Part shown: in pieces, positions 54,705-64,000 of the stretch
Position numbering within the stretch: position 1 is the stretch's first letter
Layout of the letters: every line of letters begins with the position of its first letter
Source of the DNA: Verrucomicrobiales bacterium
GTDB lineage: Bacteria > Verrucomicrobiota > Verrucomicrobiia > Verrucomicrobiales > DEV007
Length of the DNA: 64,000 nt
Assembly: GCA_029213265.1 (NCBI GenBank)
Contig: JARGNG010000008.1
Coordinates: 62,001-126,000, forward strand
Direction of reading: 5' to 3'
The notes under the pieces: generated by a model
What the model saw: only the letters and a program-made list of their open reading frames with translations
The model's database searches: none
Told to the model about the DNA's origin: nothing
Program-made: the position numbers and the translations under genes

Positions 54705-55562
54705 AACACCCATGCGGATGGCCTCCCCCCGATTCATCAAATCCGATCTCGTCAAATGTACAAACTCATCTGAGTTCCCGGCCTGCTCAACGCTCACTTG
54801 AATCCCGTTCCCGGAAACATTTCCGAACAGCATGGCTGCCGCCACATCTCCCGCATCCCGCCCACTCGCGATTCTCACCATACCGTTCAAGGGCGCAATT
54901 TTCGTGCCGTCGACCAGATACCACTGCCTATCGATAAATACTTCGAAAACCGCGTGAAAGTCCTGTGGCTGCAACCGATAGGCATAAACGGTCACATATC
55001 TTGCCGGAATATTCAGGGCCCTGCAAAAGGCGATTCCCAAATGGGCGAAGTCACGACAAACGCCGACTCGATCAATGAATGTGTCAGCCGCTGAGGACTG
55101 TTCAATGGAAGTGCCTATCTGATAGGAAATATTCTGAAACAACCACTCTTCTATGGCCATGGCCACGTCAAAAGGCCCTTTTATACTTCCGAACAAATCA
55201 AAGGCAGCGGTCCTCATTCGATCTGACGGCACATAACGGCTGGGAAACAAATAGGGGATTCCCGCTTCGTCCATCGCTTCGATCGACTGAAACGGAATCT
55301 TCGAAATCTCAACGGTGTTGAAAACAGGCTCAATCTCAGCCTCATAGGTGACGGACACCTCGGAGGAGTCTTCCACGTGCCATTTTAAGATGCGGCTTCC
55401 AACCGTTCCTACCTCCAATTCCCGAAGCCTTTCCTGCGGCTGCGTCCAGATTGATTCAGAGAGAATTTTCTGACCACCCAACCGGCTGCAGGCAATCGAA
55501 AAAAAGAATGTCGTCGGACCGTAAACCTGGTAGTAGAGGTCACTTCGAAGCGCCAGTTTCAT
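54675..55562 (-). CDS. Transglutaminase-like protein 1 (short, C-terminal member of the operon)
   Basis: 295 residues. A beta-sandwich N-terminal half (1-115) precedes the transglutaminase core with Cys169 in DRVGVCRDFAHLGIAFCRAL, His203 in QDFHAVFEVFI and Asp218 in WYLVDGT. The Cys-His-Asp triad is complete, so it could cleave or transfer amides. No signal peptide is seen. Its end is set by a 16-base tandem repeat, and its start overlaps the next gene's stop by 4 bases. The role is inferred from the neighbours: a peptide-modifying or trimming enzyme. Confidence 0.85.
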   Translation of the reverse strand: MKLALRSDLYYQVYGPTTFFFSIACSRLGGQKILSESIWTQPQERLRELEVGTVGSRILKWHVEDSSEVSVTYEAEIEPVFNTVEISKIPFQSIEAMDEAGIPYLFPSRYVPSDRMRTAAFDLFGSIKGPFDVAMAIEEWLFQNISYQIGTSIEQSSAADTFIDRVGVCRDFAHLGIAFCRALNIPARYVTVYAYRLQPQDFHAVFEVFIDRQWYLVDGTKIAPLNGMVRIASGRDAGDVAAAMLFGNVSGNGIQVSVEQAGNSDEFVHLTRSDLMNRGEAIRMGVLDAPEFGRA

Positions 55563-56461
55563 TCTTTCTCCAAAGCTTCAACTCGTTCCACATCCACCTC
55601 CACAAAAAGAGCTTGCTTCCCACTTCCCAAAAAGATCCCTCGAATCGGCTGAACGTCGAAGTAGTCCCGCCCGTGGCAAATCTTGATATGCTGGTCTCCG
55701 GGAATCGTGTCGTTGGTAGGATCGAATCCGACCCAGCCACAGGCAGGGGCCCAGGCTTCGATCCAGGCATGCGACGCATCAGCACCTTGTAACTTTTCCT
55801 TCCCCGGAGGCGGCAGTGTCTCGAGATACCCGCTGACATATCGCGAAGGAATGCCAACGCCGCGCAAAGCGGCCAGCATCACGTGGGAGAAATCCTGACA
55901 AACGCCCTTTCTCTTTTCCATCACCTCAGAGAGAGCGGTGCTGGTCCCCGTCGCTCCCGGGGTGTAGTCAAATTCCCTGTAGACCCGGCTCATCAAGTCA
56001 TGCACCACCTCCATGACATCCTTCCCCGGGGAAAGAGAAGGCTCCATGAACTCACGAACACTGCCCAGAAAAGGGCAGGCACGGGTCGGGAGAATATAGT
56101 TCCCGAGAAGGATTCCGGTCTGGTCGGTCGCCCGGTGAAATTCTTTGAGATCTTCCCAACCAATCTCCCCGGACGGAAGGGCCGGCGATGCCTCCTCCTT
56201 GCGCACGACCATATCCGAGATCACGTCGAGTGATTCGTGGGAACTCTCGATGGAAAAGTAATGCACTTTATTTCCGAAATAGTCCTTTCGCTCCGATCTG
56301 AAATCGGGCTCCGGAAGAACCGTTAAAGAATGGCTTTCGGTTTTCTGATTTTCATCCTGCCTCGCCGCCAGGTGAGCATAACTGTGACAGAGATCAATCC
56401 TTCCGGAATACTCGTACACTGTGCGATGTCGAATTCGGTATCGACGATCAGCATTACTCAT
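55559..56461 (-). CDS. Transglutaminase-like protein 2 (with Bact_transglu_N domain)
   Basis: 300 residues. The N-terminus (YRIRHRTVYEYSGRIDLCHS) is the Bact_transglu_N beta domain typical of cytosolic members of this system. The catalytic triad is Cys188 (RKGVCQDFSHVMLAALRGVGIPSRYVSGY), His231 (ASHAWIEAW) and Asp247 (GWVGFDPTND). The protein ends in a helical tail. It overlaps both neighbours by 4 bases (ATGA) and is therefore translated with them. In similar clusters it is taken to be a peptidase or amide-transferase acting with the ATP-grasp enzyme. Confidence 0.9.
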   Translation of the reverse strand: MSNADRRYRIRHRTVYEYSGRIDLCHSYAHLAARQDENQKTESHSLTVLPEPDFRSERKDYFGNKVHYFSIESSHESLDVISDMVVRKEEASPALPSGEIGWEDLKEFHRATDQTGILLGNYILPTRACPFLGSVREFMEPSLSPGKDVMEVVHDLMSRVYREFDYTPGATGTSTALSEVMEKRKGVCQDFSHVMLAALRGVGIPSRYVSGYLETLPPPGKEKLQGADASHAWIEAWAPACGWVGFDPTNDTIPGDQHIKICHGRDYFDVQPIRGIFLGSGKQALFVEVDVERVEALEKE

Positions 56462-58986
56462 AAGATAGTCCGGTTAGCATGGCTGAAATAGGATTTTGTC
56501 AGGTGGTCGCTGAGCGCATTCAACTGCGCACCGAGCGTCTCAAGATCCTCCTCCGCATAAGTTCTGATCGCCCCGGTATCGTCCCCATCACGCTCCAGCC
56601 TCTCGCAAAAGGAAAGCAGGTGTTCGCGGGCCGGCTCAATCAATTCCCCGGGATGAGTAAAGCCCACCGGCTCGGGAAGCTTGGCAAATACCAACTGAAG
56701 CCGTTCCAGAAGAAACAGGAGCGAGCGCGGATAATCACTCTCTCCGAGAAGAAGCCTCGCCATCGGTCCCGTTCTCGGTTCCTTGCGATAAGAGCTCTGG
56801 TAGGTTCCGAGACTGTCCGAGATGAACAGGATTGATTCGTTTAAAAGAGATTCAATGGACTCTGGGGAAGCGTTGCTCACATGAAACGAAAGGAGTTTGA
56901 CCGTATTGACAGCCCGCTCAATCCGCCGTCCTGCATCCAGCATGATCCACCCGTGATCTCTCGTCATACTGTCGAGATTCATTCCAAGGAAAGCGGCCAG
57001 ATTGAGTTGTAGAGATTCCAGGGGGGAGGCATAACCAAAGACGCTCCGGGCATTCTCCGTGTTGTCGGACCAACCTTTGCAGATGGATTCAATCGCCAGA
57101 ATACTGGCCGTTGACCACTGCTCCCTCGTCAGATTCGTATTTCGGCGAAAATTCCGGAGATGGTAGCCAATTCCGGCGGGACAGTCCGACTCCCGCAAAA
57201 CCATGAGCAGCTTTTCGTCCGCCTGATTTCCAGCATCGAGCAGACCGGTGCATTCATGGAGCGAGAAAAGGGCCTCCAAGAGAATGGACTCATGCTCAAT
57301 TTCATCCGGAGTGGCATGAGCAAAACCAAGGGTTCGCCCCTGCAGGATTCGAGTCATGAAGCGGGAGATAAAATCAATCCGCTCCGCATTCCGTCCGACC
57401 CAGTAGAGATTCTCTGCCGCGTGACTTGTTACCGTCTCCGGACTGGTCAATCGGGATCGTCGCACCTGCTTGGAAATGCGAACTTTTGCGTCGTAGTTCT
57501 CATCGAGAACCCAAACGTCTTTGGACTCTCCGGCTTCGCGGGTCGAAACCACAATTCCATCCTCGGTGGTTACCCGGGCCAATCCTCCGGGCATGACATT
57601 GGGAACCCCTTCCCGACCACGAAAGGAAAACGCCCGCAAGACCGCACCTCGCGGCACGAGTCCGGAAGAAGTCGAAACGGGAACCGTCGAGAGGGCCAAT
57701 TCCTCCTGCGCTACAAATCTCTCGGGCTGCGCTTCGATCCGCGACCGAATCTCAGCCAGTTCCGCTTCTGCGAGGCGGCTGCCATAGAGAGTCGTAAAAT
57801 CGCCATGAGGACCGACACCTTTCACAACCATGGACGACAGATTGGCGAGAACATGCTGTCGCGGAGCAGCATCACCGCACCACCACGTTGCAACCGAAGG
57901 AATGAGAAGAGGTTCCCCAAGAAGGAACTGACAAATTTTGGAAAGGTAGGGGAATAATCCGGGGCTTTGCAGGACTTCACATCCGGGGTGACTCGCAATG
58001 GCCACATTTCCCCGGCGAAGCGCCTCGAACATCCCCGGGATACCCCGTCCGAATCCCCGACTGGTTTCGAGAGGGTCCAGTTCCCTTCCCGCCGTGTATT
58101 TCCAAAGCACGTCGATTTTCTCAAGGCCCCCGATCGTCTTCAACCAAACCTGACCGTTTCGAACGGTGAGATCAGATGGAATGACGCGGAGAATCCCGCA
58201 GTAGTTGGCGAGAAAGCTGATCTCGGAATCCGTATCTTCCTGAGTCGCATCGAGAATCGCTACCCGGGCCGAGCTGGAATGCTTCGGTGCACACTCGGCA
58301 AGATGATCGAACCACTCGACAAAAAAATGACCGATTCGCCGCACTTTGTTCCGTCGGAACAAGTTAGGAAGAACGGTATTCACGATGGTCCGGTTCTCGA
58401 GGGCCAGCCCGGGACCGAAGGGCTGGTCGAATCGATCGTTAAGCGCAAAGACCCTCCCCGAGTGATCTCTCCCGAGGTCAGTCGCAGCCATACCGAGACC
58501 GACGCAACTCTCTCTGGGAGGAATGTCATGGAGAGCCCGGAGAAATCCTGGATGCGAAAGAATGATCTGAGGGGGGATCAGCTTTTCTTTGAATAACCGC
58601 TGCTGCCCTCCGTAGAGATCGCCAAGAATGGCGTCAAACAATCGCAGACGTTGGGAGACACCCCGCTCAATGGCTTTCCAGTCCTCCTTGGCAAAAACCC
58701 ATGGAACAGGGCCGAGGGACCAGTTTCCGCTTGTTTCCCCGGCTTCGATGCGATCAGGGCGATAGGCCAGTCCACGCTCTCGCGAGAGACGATGGATTTC
58801 CGACTGCCAGGTGGTCAGCCCGTCCGGCCCGTGCCTCTGAATCGAATCGAAGAGGTCCGACCAGCCTGGACGCAGTAACCCATCGTCCCCGATTGCTTCA
58901 TCGCGACGAGTCGCAAAGGGCTGATAGGTGACGGCGGGGTTGCCTCCGGAAGATGCCGGGGCAGGTTCGACGAGAGCCGTATCCAT
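56458..58986 (-). CDS. Circularly permuted ATP-grasp protein fused to an alpha-E domain
   Basis: 842 residues. The first half (about 75-480) is the circularly permuted ATP-grasp type 1 domain: QIILSHPGFLRALHDIPP, RVFALNDRFDQPFGPGLALENRT and VGPHGDFTTLYGSRL, the blocks found in DUF404/407 proteins. The second half (about 500-830) is the alpha-E domain, opening with HAAENLYWVGRNAERID (the conserved E-R pair) and ending with a helical bundle. Such fusions are predicted to ligate amino acids or peptides with ATP. It is the third gene of the cluster and starts about 10 bases after the DUF2126 stop. Confidence 0.9.
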   Translation of the reverse strand: MDTALVEPAPASSGGNPAVTYQPFATRRDEAIGDDGLLRPGWSDLFDSIQRHGPDGLTTWQSEIHRLSRERGLAYRPDRIEAGETSGNWSLGPVPWVFAKEDWKAIERGVSQRLRLFDAILGDLYGGQQRLFKEKLIPPQIILSHPGFLRALHDIPPRESCVGLGMAATDLGRDHSGRVFALNDRFDQPFGPGLALENRTIVNTVLPNLFRRNKVRRIGHFFVEWFDHLAECAPKHSSSARVAILDATQEDTDSEISFLANYCGILRVIPSDLTVRNGQVWLKTIGGLEKIDVLWKYTAGRELDPLETSRGFGRGIPGMFEALRRGNVAIASHPGCEVLQSPGLFPYLSKICQFLLGEPLLIPSVATWWCGDAAPRQHVLANLSSMVVKGVGPHGDFTTLYGSRLAEAELAEIRSRIEAQPERFVAQEELALSTVPVSTSSGLVPRGAVLRAFSFRGREGVPNVMPGGLARVTTEDGIVVSTREAGESKDVWVLDENYDAKVRISKQVRRSRLTSPETVTSHAAENLYWVGRNAERIDFISRFMTRILQGRTLGFAHATPDEIEHESILLEALFSLHECTGLLDAGNQADEKLLMVLRESDCPAGIGYHLRNFRRNTNLTREQWSTASILAIESICKGWSDNTENARSVFGYASPLESLQLNLAAFLGMNLDSMTRDHGWIMLDAGRRIERAVNTVKLLSFHVSNASPESIESLLNESILFISDSLGTYQSSYRKEPRTGPMARLLLGESDYPRSLLFLLERLQLVFAKLPEPVGFTHPGELIEPAREHLLSFCERLERDGDDTGAIRTYAEEDLETLGAQLNALSDHLTKSYFSHANRTIL

Positions 58987-58996
58987 AGGCTGGAAT

Positions 58997-61900
58997 CTAC
59001 TCTATCCAGGGCACTTGCAAGCCCGAAGGTGTTCTCAAATCAAGCGTGTGTGGGAATTCCCCAAACTTGTTTTCAGCCGGAATAATCGAAGCCGCCGAGC
59101 CGCCGGTAAACGGTTCAAATCTCACGAGACTGCCTGAGGCAACCGCCGCAGCTTCCACGACACCCGGCGTATGCCCCTCTTCCCAGAAGCGCGCAATCCT
59201 GCGCGATTCCGCCTCCCTCGCATTCACAGGGAAGGTGTCATAGCTTCGACCACCCGGATGGCTGACGTGGTATACGCATCCCCCGAGTGATTTCCGATTC
59301 CAGATATCCACCAAATCGAAGGTCAACGAAGGCTGTGCCGGAATCATCGGATGAAGAGCGGAAGGAGGATCCCAGGCCTTGAAGCGGACGCCACCAACTC
59401 GCTCCCCTTCATTGTCAGTCGGATACAGAGGAACTCGTCTCCCGTTGCAGGTGAGAATATGTCGTTCCTCCACCGCTCCTCTCAAGCGGACTTGAAGCCT
59501 CTCGAGAGAGGAATCGACAAAACGGGCCGTGCCCTGATTGCTCGCTTCCTCACCGAGAACATGCCAGGGCTCTAAGGCGGTGCGGAGTTCGATCTCGGCG
59601 CCTCCCCGAACGACCGCTCCCAAACGTGGAAATCGAAACTCGAGGAAGGGGCGCAGCCATTCAGTCTCAAAAGGAATATTTCCGGACTGCAATTTTTCAC
59701 AGACATCAGTGATATCATCCCAGACAAAATACGGGAGGAGAAATTTGTCGTGGAGCGTCGTCCCCCAACGCACCGGCTTCTCCCGATATGGATTCTCCCA
59801 GAAATAGGCCAGAAGAGAACGAACGAGCAGGCTCTGAACCAGCGCCATCTCGCGATGCGGCGGCATTTCAAACCCGCGCAGTTCGACCAGCCCAAGTTGG
59901 CCGGAGGATGAATCGGGAGAACAAAGCTTATCAATACAGATCTCGGCACGGTGGGTATTACCGGTCAAATCAGTCAACAAATGACGCATGATCCGATCGA
60001 TCAAAAACGGTGGATCGACTCCTTTGTGCAAGGCATCCAGAGCGATTTCCAGTTCAAACATTCGATCGTCCCGCCCCTCGTCGACACGTGGAGCCTGGCT
60101 CGTAGGGCCGATAAAAGCGCTCGAGAACAGGTAGGAAAGTCCCGGGTGATGCTGCCAGAACCCGACCAAACTCGCGAGAAGATCCGGCCGGCGCAGAAAG
60201 GGGCTGTCCGACGGAGTCGCACCGCCAATCACCACGTGATTCCCCCCGCCCGTTCCGGTATGCTTTCCGTCGAGCATGAATTTTTCGGTTCCCAATCGGG
60301 ACTCGCGGGCAGCCTGGTAGAGCGTAGATGTATTTTTTACCAGTTCCTCCCAGTTCGAAGACGGGTGAATGTTCACCTCAATCACTCCGGGGTCGGGAGT
60401 CACTTTTAAATTCTCGACGCGCGAATCTGCGGGCGGCTCATACCCTTCGATCACGACTTTGATCCCGGTCTTTTCCGCGGCCTCTTCCACAGCCGCCAGC
60501 AACACGAGGTAGTGTTCGAGGCAGCTCGTCGGAGGCATAAATACATGAACGCGACCGTCCCGGTTCTCCGCACAGAGAGCGGTTCGGGGGATCCACTTCC
60601 CATCATAGCTGTTTCCGGACTCACGGGTTCGATAGGGGGCGAGCGGATCCGCGGCAAGATCCGGAATGTCCGTCTCCATCGGGGAACGAATTTCCACGAT
60701 ATCTTCTTCGGTCGCTTCCCGAATGGAATCCAGCGGAAGCCGCAATCCAATGGAGGAAGCTCCCGGAATCAGGAAAAGGCTTTCCCGGCGCAGCTTCCAT
60801 TTCGCACCGGTCCAGAGACCAGTCGCATCGTCCATAAAGATCGGAAGCAGGCTTCCGGTCGGCACATTCAGTCCCCGCTCCTCCAACTCAGCCAGGGTCC
60901 TCCGCTCGAGGGAGTCTTCTTCGCTGGCAACTACCGGATCCTCGAAGGTCGGCAATGCCATTGCCTTCCACTGATAGTAATAGGCATCTTCGAGAGCAGG
61001 AGACACGAGATCGGACGGAATCCGGAGAGCTTCCGCGATAGCTTCCAGAAGCTTGCCCGGCTCATCGTATCCGTACTCACCGGCGATTGCAGGATCGGCC
61101 TGCAGTTCCGGCTTCTTCCAAAGGGGCTCCCCGTCTTTCCTCCAGAAAATCCCGTAGGCCCAACGGGGAACCAGCTCTCCCGGATACCATTTTCCCTCCC
61201 CGACCCAGATCAGGCCGCCGGGGCCAAACTGGTCCCGGAGTCGAAATGCCAACTCCATCGCGAGCTCCCGCTTTCGAGGGCTGTCAGCGGTCGTGTTCCA
61301 TTCCGCCCCTTCCATATCATCTATGGAAACAAAAGTGGGTTCCCCTCCCATCGTGAGACGAACGTCATTGGATTCGAGTTTGACGTCGACCCACTTCCCC
61401 ACCCCATGAATGGCACTCCAGGTTTCGGTAGAATAAGGTTTCGTAACTCTGGGATCCTCGTGAAAACGCCGTACCGAATTCTCAAAGGAGAACTCACACT
61501 CACAGTCCTCGACTCCTCCGGAGATGGGGGCGGCGCTACTCGGTTCCGGAGTACAGGCCAGCGGGATGTGCCCCTCGGTCGCCATCAGGCCGGAGGTCGG
61601 ATCCATCCCAACCCAGCCGGCTCCGGGAAGATACACTTCCGCCCAGGCATGAAGATCTGTGAAATCAGCCTCTGGGCCCGACGGTCCCTCGATCGGTTTT
61701 TCATCCTCCACCAACTGCACGAGATAGCCGGAAACGAAGCGGGCTGCCAAACCGATTCTACGAAGGAGCTGGACCAACAGAAAGGCGGAATCACGGCAGG
61801 ACCCTGAACCAAGACGCATGGTCTCCTCGCAGGTCTGCACCCCGACTTCGAGACGTAGTTTGTATTCGACCATCGACTGCACTTTCTGATTGATTCGCAC

Positions 61901-62338
61901 CAGGTAATCAATCGTCCTGGGGTTGCCTTCCGGCTTCAGCTCGTTCGCAAGATGATCCAACCCTTCCGCCTCATCGGAGATTCGAAGGTAGGGGCTCAGC
62001 TCCGTTTTGAGAGCCTCATCATAGAAAAAGGGAAATGTCTCGGCGTGCTCTTCCAGGAAAAAATCAAACGGATTGATCGTCGTCATTTGAGCGATCAGAT
62101 CGACGACGACTTCAAACTTCTTTGTCTTTTCAGGGAAAACGAGTCGGGCGAGATAGTTGCCAAACGGATCCTGCTGCCAGTTGAAGAATTGCTCCCCCGG
62201 CTCAACGCGCAGCGCAAAGGAAAGGATGGGAGTGCGGCAGTGGGGTGCGGGCCTCAGACGAATCACCTGCGGGTGCACAGTGATCTCCTGATCGTATTCG
62301 TAAGTGGTTCGGTGACAGAGGGCAACTTGGATGGACAT
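58997..62338 (-). CDS. Transglutaminase-DUF2126 putative amidoligase fusion
   Basis: 1113 residues. The N-terminal 260 residues repeat the Bact_transglu_N plus transglutaminase layout (ALCHRTTYEYDQEI; triad Cys181 in GSGSCRDSAFLLVQ, His230 in DLHAWAEVY, Asp246 in GWVGMDPTSG). From about 330 to the end lies DUF2126, a putative amidoligase: RLTMGGEPTFVSIDD, EGKWYPGELVPRWAYGIFW, GTGGGNHVVIGGATP and LVELRGFEMPPHREMALVQ are highly conserved stretches of it. The predicted role is ATP-dependent amide-bond formation on peptides. It is the first gene of the four-gene cluster and drives its expression; the upstream 120 bases to the transporter gene show no obvious promoter. Confidence 0.92.
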   Translation of the reverse strand: MSIQVALCHRTTYEYDQEITVHPQVIRLRPAPHCRTPILSFALRVEPGEQFFNWQQDPFGNYLARLVFPEKTKKFEVVVDLIAQMTTINPFDFFLEEHAETFPFFYDEALKTELSPYLRISDEAEGLDHLANELKPEGNPRTIDYLVRINQKVQSMVEYKLRLEVGVQTCEETMRLGSGSCRDSAFLLVQLLRRIGLAARFVSGYLVQLVEDEKPIEGPSGPEADFTDLHAWAEVYLPGAGWVGMDPTSGLMATEGHIPLACTPEPSSAAPISGGVEDCECEFSFENSVRRFHEDPRVTKPYSTETWSAIHGVGKWVDVKLESNDVRLTMGGEPTFVSIDDMEGAEWNTTADSPRKRELAMELAFRLRDQFGPGGLIWVGEGKWYPGELVPRWAYGIFWRKDGEPLWKKPELQADPAIAGEYGYDEPGKLLEAIAEALRIPSDLVSPALEDAYYYQWKAMALPTFEDPVVASEEDSLERRTLAELEERGLNVPTGSLLPIFMDDATGLWTGAKWKLRRESLFLIPGASSIGLRLPLDSIREATEEDIVEIRSPMETDIPDLAADPLAPYRTRESGNSYDGKWIPRTALCAENRDGRVHVFMPPTSCLEHYLVLLAAVEEAAEKTGIKVVIEGYEPPADSRVENLKVTPDPGVIEVNIHPSSNWEELVKNTSTLYQAARESRLGTEKFMLDGKHTGTGGGNHVVIGGATPSDSPFLRRPDLLASLVGFWQHHPGLSYLFSSAFIGPTSQAPRVDEGRDDRMFELEIALDALHKGVDPPFLIDRIMRHLLTDLTGNTHRAEICIDKLCSPDSSSGQLGLVELRGFEMPPHREMALVQSLLVRSLLAYFWENPYREKPVRWGTTLHDKFLLPYFVWDDITDVCEKLQSGNIPFETEWLRPFLEFRFPRLGAVVRGGAEIELRTALEPWHVLGEEASNQGTARFVDSSLERLQVRLRGAVEERHILTCNGRRVPLYPTDNEGERVGGVRFKAWDPPSALHPMIPAQPSLTFDLVDIWNRKSLGGCVYHVSHPGGRSYDTFPVNAREAESRRIARFWEEGHTPGVVEAAAVASGSLVRFEPFTGGSAASIIPAENKFGEFPHTLDLRTPSGLQVPWIE

Positions 62339-62457
62339 AGGAAAAGAGGTCCCTCGTGGGGGGGAATACCGGGGAACTCACCTTACGTTGAGCAAATCCA
62401 ATGCCAAGAGCTTCGTACAGATGCGGCGGAACGGAATCTTTCGGCTTACCTGAACGT

Positions 62458-64000
62458 TCAGCCATACTTCCACGCGATCAACGGAAGGACGGTCACCATC
62501 ACCACCAGAGCGAGAAGCAGCCCCATCTTGACGTAGTCGATGAAGCGGTATCCACCCGGGCCCATCACGAGGACATTGGCGGGATGGGAAATCGGACTGG
62601 TGAAACTCGCGGAAGCAGCCATTGCCACCGCCATCACCACCATCTGCGGCGGCATGTCGAGTGCAGCCGCGGCATCCATGCCGATATGAGCCATAATGAG
62701 AACCAGGGCCGCTGTGGGAACAATCGTCGTCGCCAGCGCGGTCATCAGATAAAGACCGATGATAATCCCCCACATGCCGAATGGCCTTGCCACAGTCGCG
62801 ACACCCTCTGCCAGCCAGGCTGCCGCCCCGGTGTCTTTCATCGCGGCACCCAGCGGAATCATACAGGCAATCAGGAACACCGACTTCCATTCGATCGCCC
62901 GATATGCCTCCTCAATATCGAGGCACTTCGTAATGATCATCAAAGTAGATCCCGCGATCGCCGCAATCGCAATTGGCAGCCAACCAAGCAGAACCGTAAT
63001 CACGACAGCAAGCATGATTGTTGCGGAGAGAGCGGCCCGAACTGGCGATACCTTTTCCGAAGCCTCATACGCAGCCCGGGAAAGAACGAGAAAATCACGA
63101 TCGGAGGACAATTCCTCCAGCTTTTCATACGGTCCCGAGAGCAACATCGCATCGCCGAACTTCAGGCGGAAATTTCTCAAGTGGGATCCGTACGACTTTC
63201 CCCGCCTCCAGATCGAAAGCACGGTAAGGCCATAGCGATTTCGGAAATCGAGTTCGCGCAGCGTATTTCCCACCAGAGAACTCTGCGGCGACAAGGTGAT
63301 TTCGGTGTAGCCTTCATTAGGAATCGCGGAGAGACCTTTGCCCCTTTCGGACTCAAGAAGTTCCAAGGACTGCAAACCCTGCATGAGTTTGATTGCTTTC
63401 CTGCCACCGTGGACCAGCAACTTGTCGCCCACTTCGAATTTCTCTTCAGCATCTGGAAAAAAGATCGATCCTGACTTTCTGCCGATTCCAATGATCCGCA
63501 TATGAAGGGCATCGCCGATTCCGCTTTCGGCAATTGTAAGCCCCACGAGATGGGATTCCGCAGGAATTTTCAGCTCAAGCAGCGAATCAGATTCGCGATA
63601 AATCTGATCAATACTTTCCTCACTGATGACGGTAACGGTCGCGAAATCAGTCGAACCGGTCACGTATTCCATGGATTCCTTCTTCATCTCGATCTGAATC
63701 GAATCACCCGCACGAAGAACGTAGTCAGCAAAGGGTCCCCGGGAGATTTTCCCGTCCCGGCGAATCGTGATGATATGTCCACGATATCGCCTCCCGAAAT
63801 CGGCTTCGGCGACCGTGAGCCCCTCAATCTCGGCCCCTTCCTTGATCGTCGCTGAGAGCAGAACAAGACGATTGAGAGAAAGCAGCTCCACAATCTCCGA
63901 ACCGGAAGCCATTTCAAAGGCCTGCCACTGAATGAAGTCACGAAAATCCTCTACCCGTCCCTGTACTGCCAACACATCACCGGAAGCGAGGACAAACTCT
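62458..64000 (-). CDS. SLC13/DASS-type transporter with two RCK_C domains (runs off the window)
   Basis: The frame continues past 64000, so the 5' end is missing; about 514 residues are visible. Three RCK_C (TrkA-C) like domains appear in sequence at roughly 35-95, 120-200 and 215-290 of the visible part (KEGAEIEGLTVAEADF, KIPAESHLVGLTIAESG, TLSPQSSLVGNTLRELDFR). The last ~210 residues hold the membrane helices of the CitT/SLC13 half, with AMKDTGAAAWLAEGV and SASFTSPISHPANVLVMGPGGY as the second Na+/substrate-binding hairpin. Such proteins import dicarboxylates or sulfate. RCK domains in the middle of the transporter are typical of the YbhI/SAC1-like branch. Confidence 0.88.
   Translation of the reverse strand, partial: EFVLASGDVLAVQGRVEDFRDFIQWQAFEMASGSEIVELLSLNRLVLLSATIKEGAEIEGLTVAEADFGRRYRGHIITIRRDGKISRGPFADYVLRAGDSIQIEMKKESMEYVTGSTDFATVTVISEESIDQIYRESDSLLELKIPAESHLVGLTIAESGIGDALHMRIIGIGRKSGSIFFPDAEEKFEVGDKLLVHGGRKAIKLMQGLQSLELLESERGKGLSAIPNEGYTEITLSPQSSLVGNTLRELDFRNRYGLTVLSIWRRGKSYGSHLRNFRLKFGDAMLLSGPYEKLEELSSDRDFLVLSRAAYEASEKVSPVRAALSATIMLAVVITVLLGWLPIAIAAIAGSTLMIITKCLDIEEAYRAIEWKSVFLIACMIPLGAAMKDTGAAAWLAEGVATVARPFGMWGIIIGLYLMTALATTIVPTAALVLIMAHIGMDAAAALDMPPQMVVMAVAMAASASFTSPISHPANVLVMGPGGYRFIDYVKMGLLLALVVMVTVLPLIAWKYG

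Overview
The window reads as a chromosomal segment of a Gram-negative bacterium, most likely a Verrucomicrobiota member (Opitutae/Puniceicoccales-like). Supporting this are outer-membrane and lipid A-type genes (OmpH/Skp, LolC/E-type permease, LpxL-type acyltransferase), Tat-exported oxidoreductase and pyruvyl-transferase-like proteins with SRR-type signals, several fGly sulfatases, GYF-2/RDD proteins, DUF1343/NamZ, a PUR-family protein and moderately high GC. The assignment rests on gene content only. I saw no rRNA, tRNA, CRISPR array, IS element or phage module.

Layout. 1-4.3 kb: a cut-off RNase H-like exonuclease, a GH57 glucan-branching enzyme, an RDD membrane protein and a LolC/E-like permease, all on the minus strand. 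4.3-6.2 kb: adenylate kinase, a decayed secreted-protein gene and a lipoprotein. 6.4-10.7 kb: ftsK, a RodZ-like HTH membrane protein and a GNAT acetyltransferase. 10.7-16 kb (minus): selO, ompH, NamZ muramidase and a 3D-domain protein, a likely envelope/peptidoglycan-turnover run, followed by a decayed CHAT-peptidase gene. 16-19.5 kb: PUR protein, yicC, gmk, coaC and coaB. 19.7-24 kb: a long TatC carrying a C-terminal helix-hairpin-helix domain, an exported thioredoxin, a PcfJ-like protein and a phosphoesterase. 24-34.8 kb: pyruvate carboxylase, an ABC ATPase, an M42 peptidase, LpxL-type acyltransferase, a frameshifted FAD oxidoreductase, a tandem USP and a pyruvyl-transferase-like protein. 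35-45 kb: trkA-trkH-recG, convergent with an Lhr-like helicase, then mutS. 45-52.8 kb: a sulfatase relic, the membrane pyrophosphatase hppA, an Fpg-type glycosylase, an intact sulfatase, a DUF3179 gene interrupted by one in-frame UGA, and a novel membrane protein. 52.8-62.3 kb (minus): a lipoprotein hydrolase and a four-gene transglutaminase / circularly permuted ATP-grasp / DUF2126 amidoligase operon. 62.4-64 kb: a SLC13-type transporter with RCK_C domains, cut by the window end.

Most notable points. (1) The DUF3179 gene has UGA exactly where the family has the first Cys of its CxxC, the rest of the frame is open, and a small hairpin lies at SECIS-like spacing after it: a candidate UxxC selenoprotein, with a nonsense mutation as the competing explanation. 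(2) The transglutaminase/ATP-grasp/DUF2126 cluster is a complete predicted peptide-modifying system. (3) TatC fused to a HhH domain. (4) A CHAT-protease gene dismantled by two small tandem duplications, two 1-nt losses and a Cys-to-Tyr change; short perfect tandem duplications recur elsewhere. (5) An Lhr-like helicase whose frame has no ATG, GTG or TTG upstream of Walker A.
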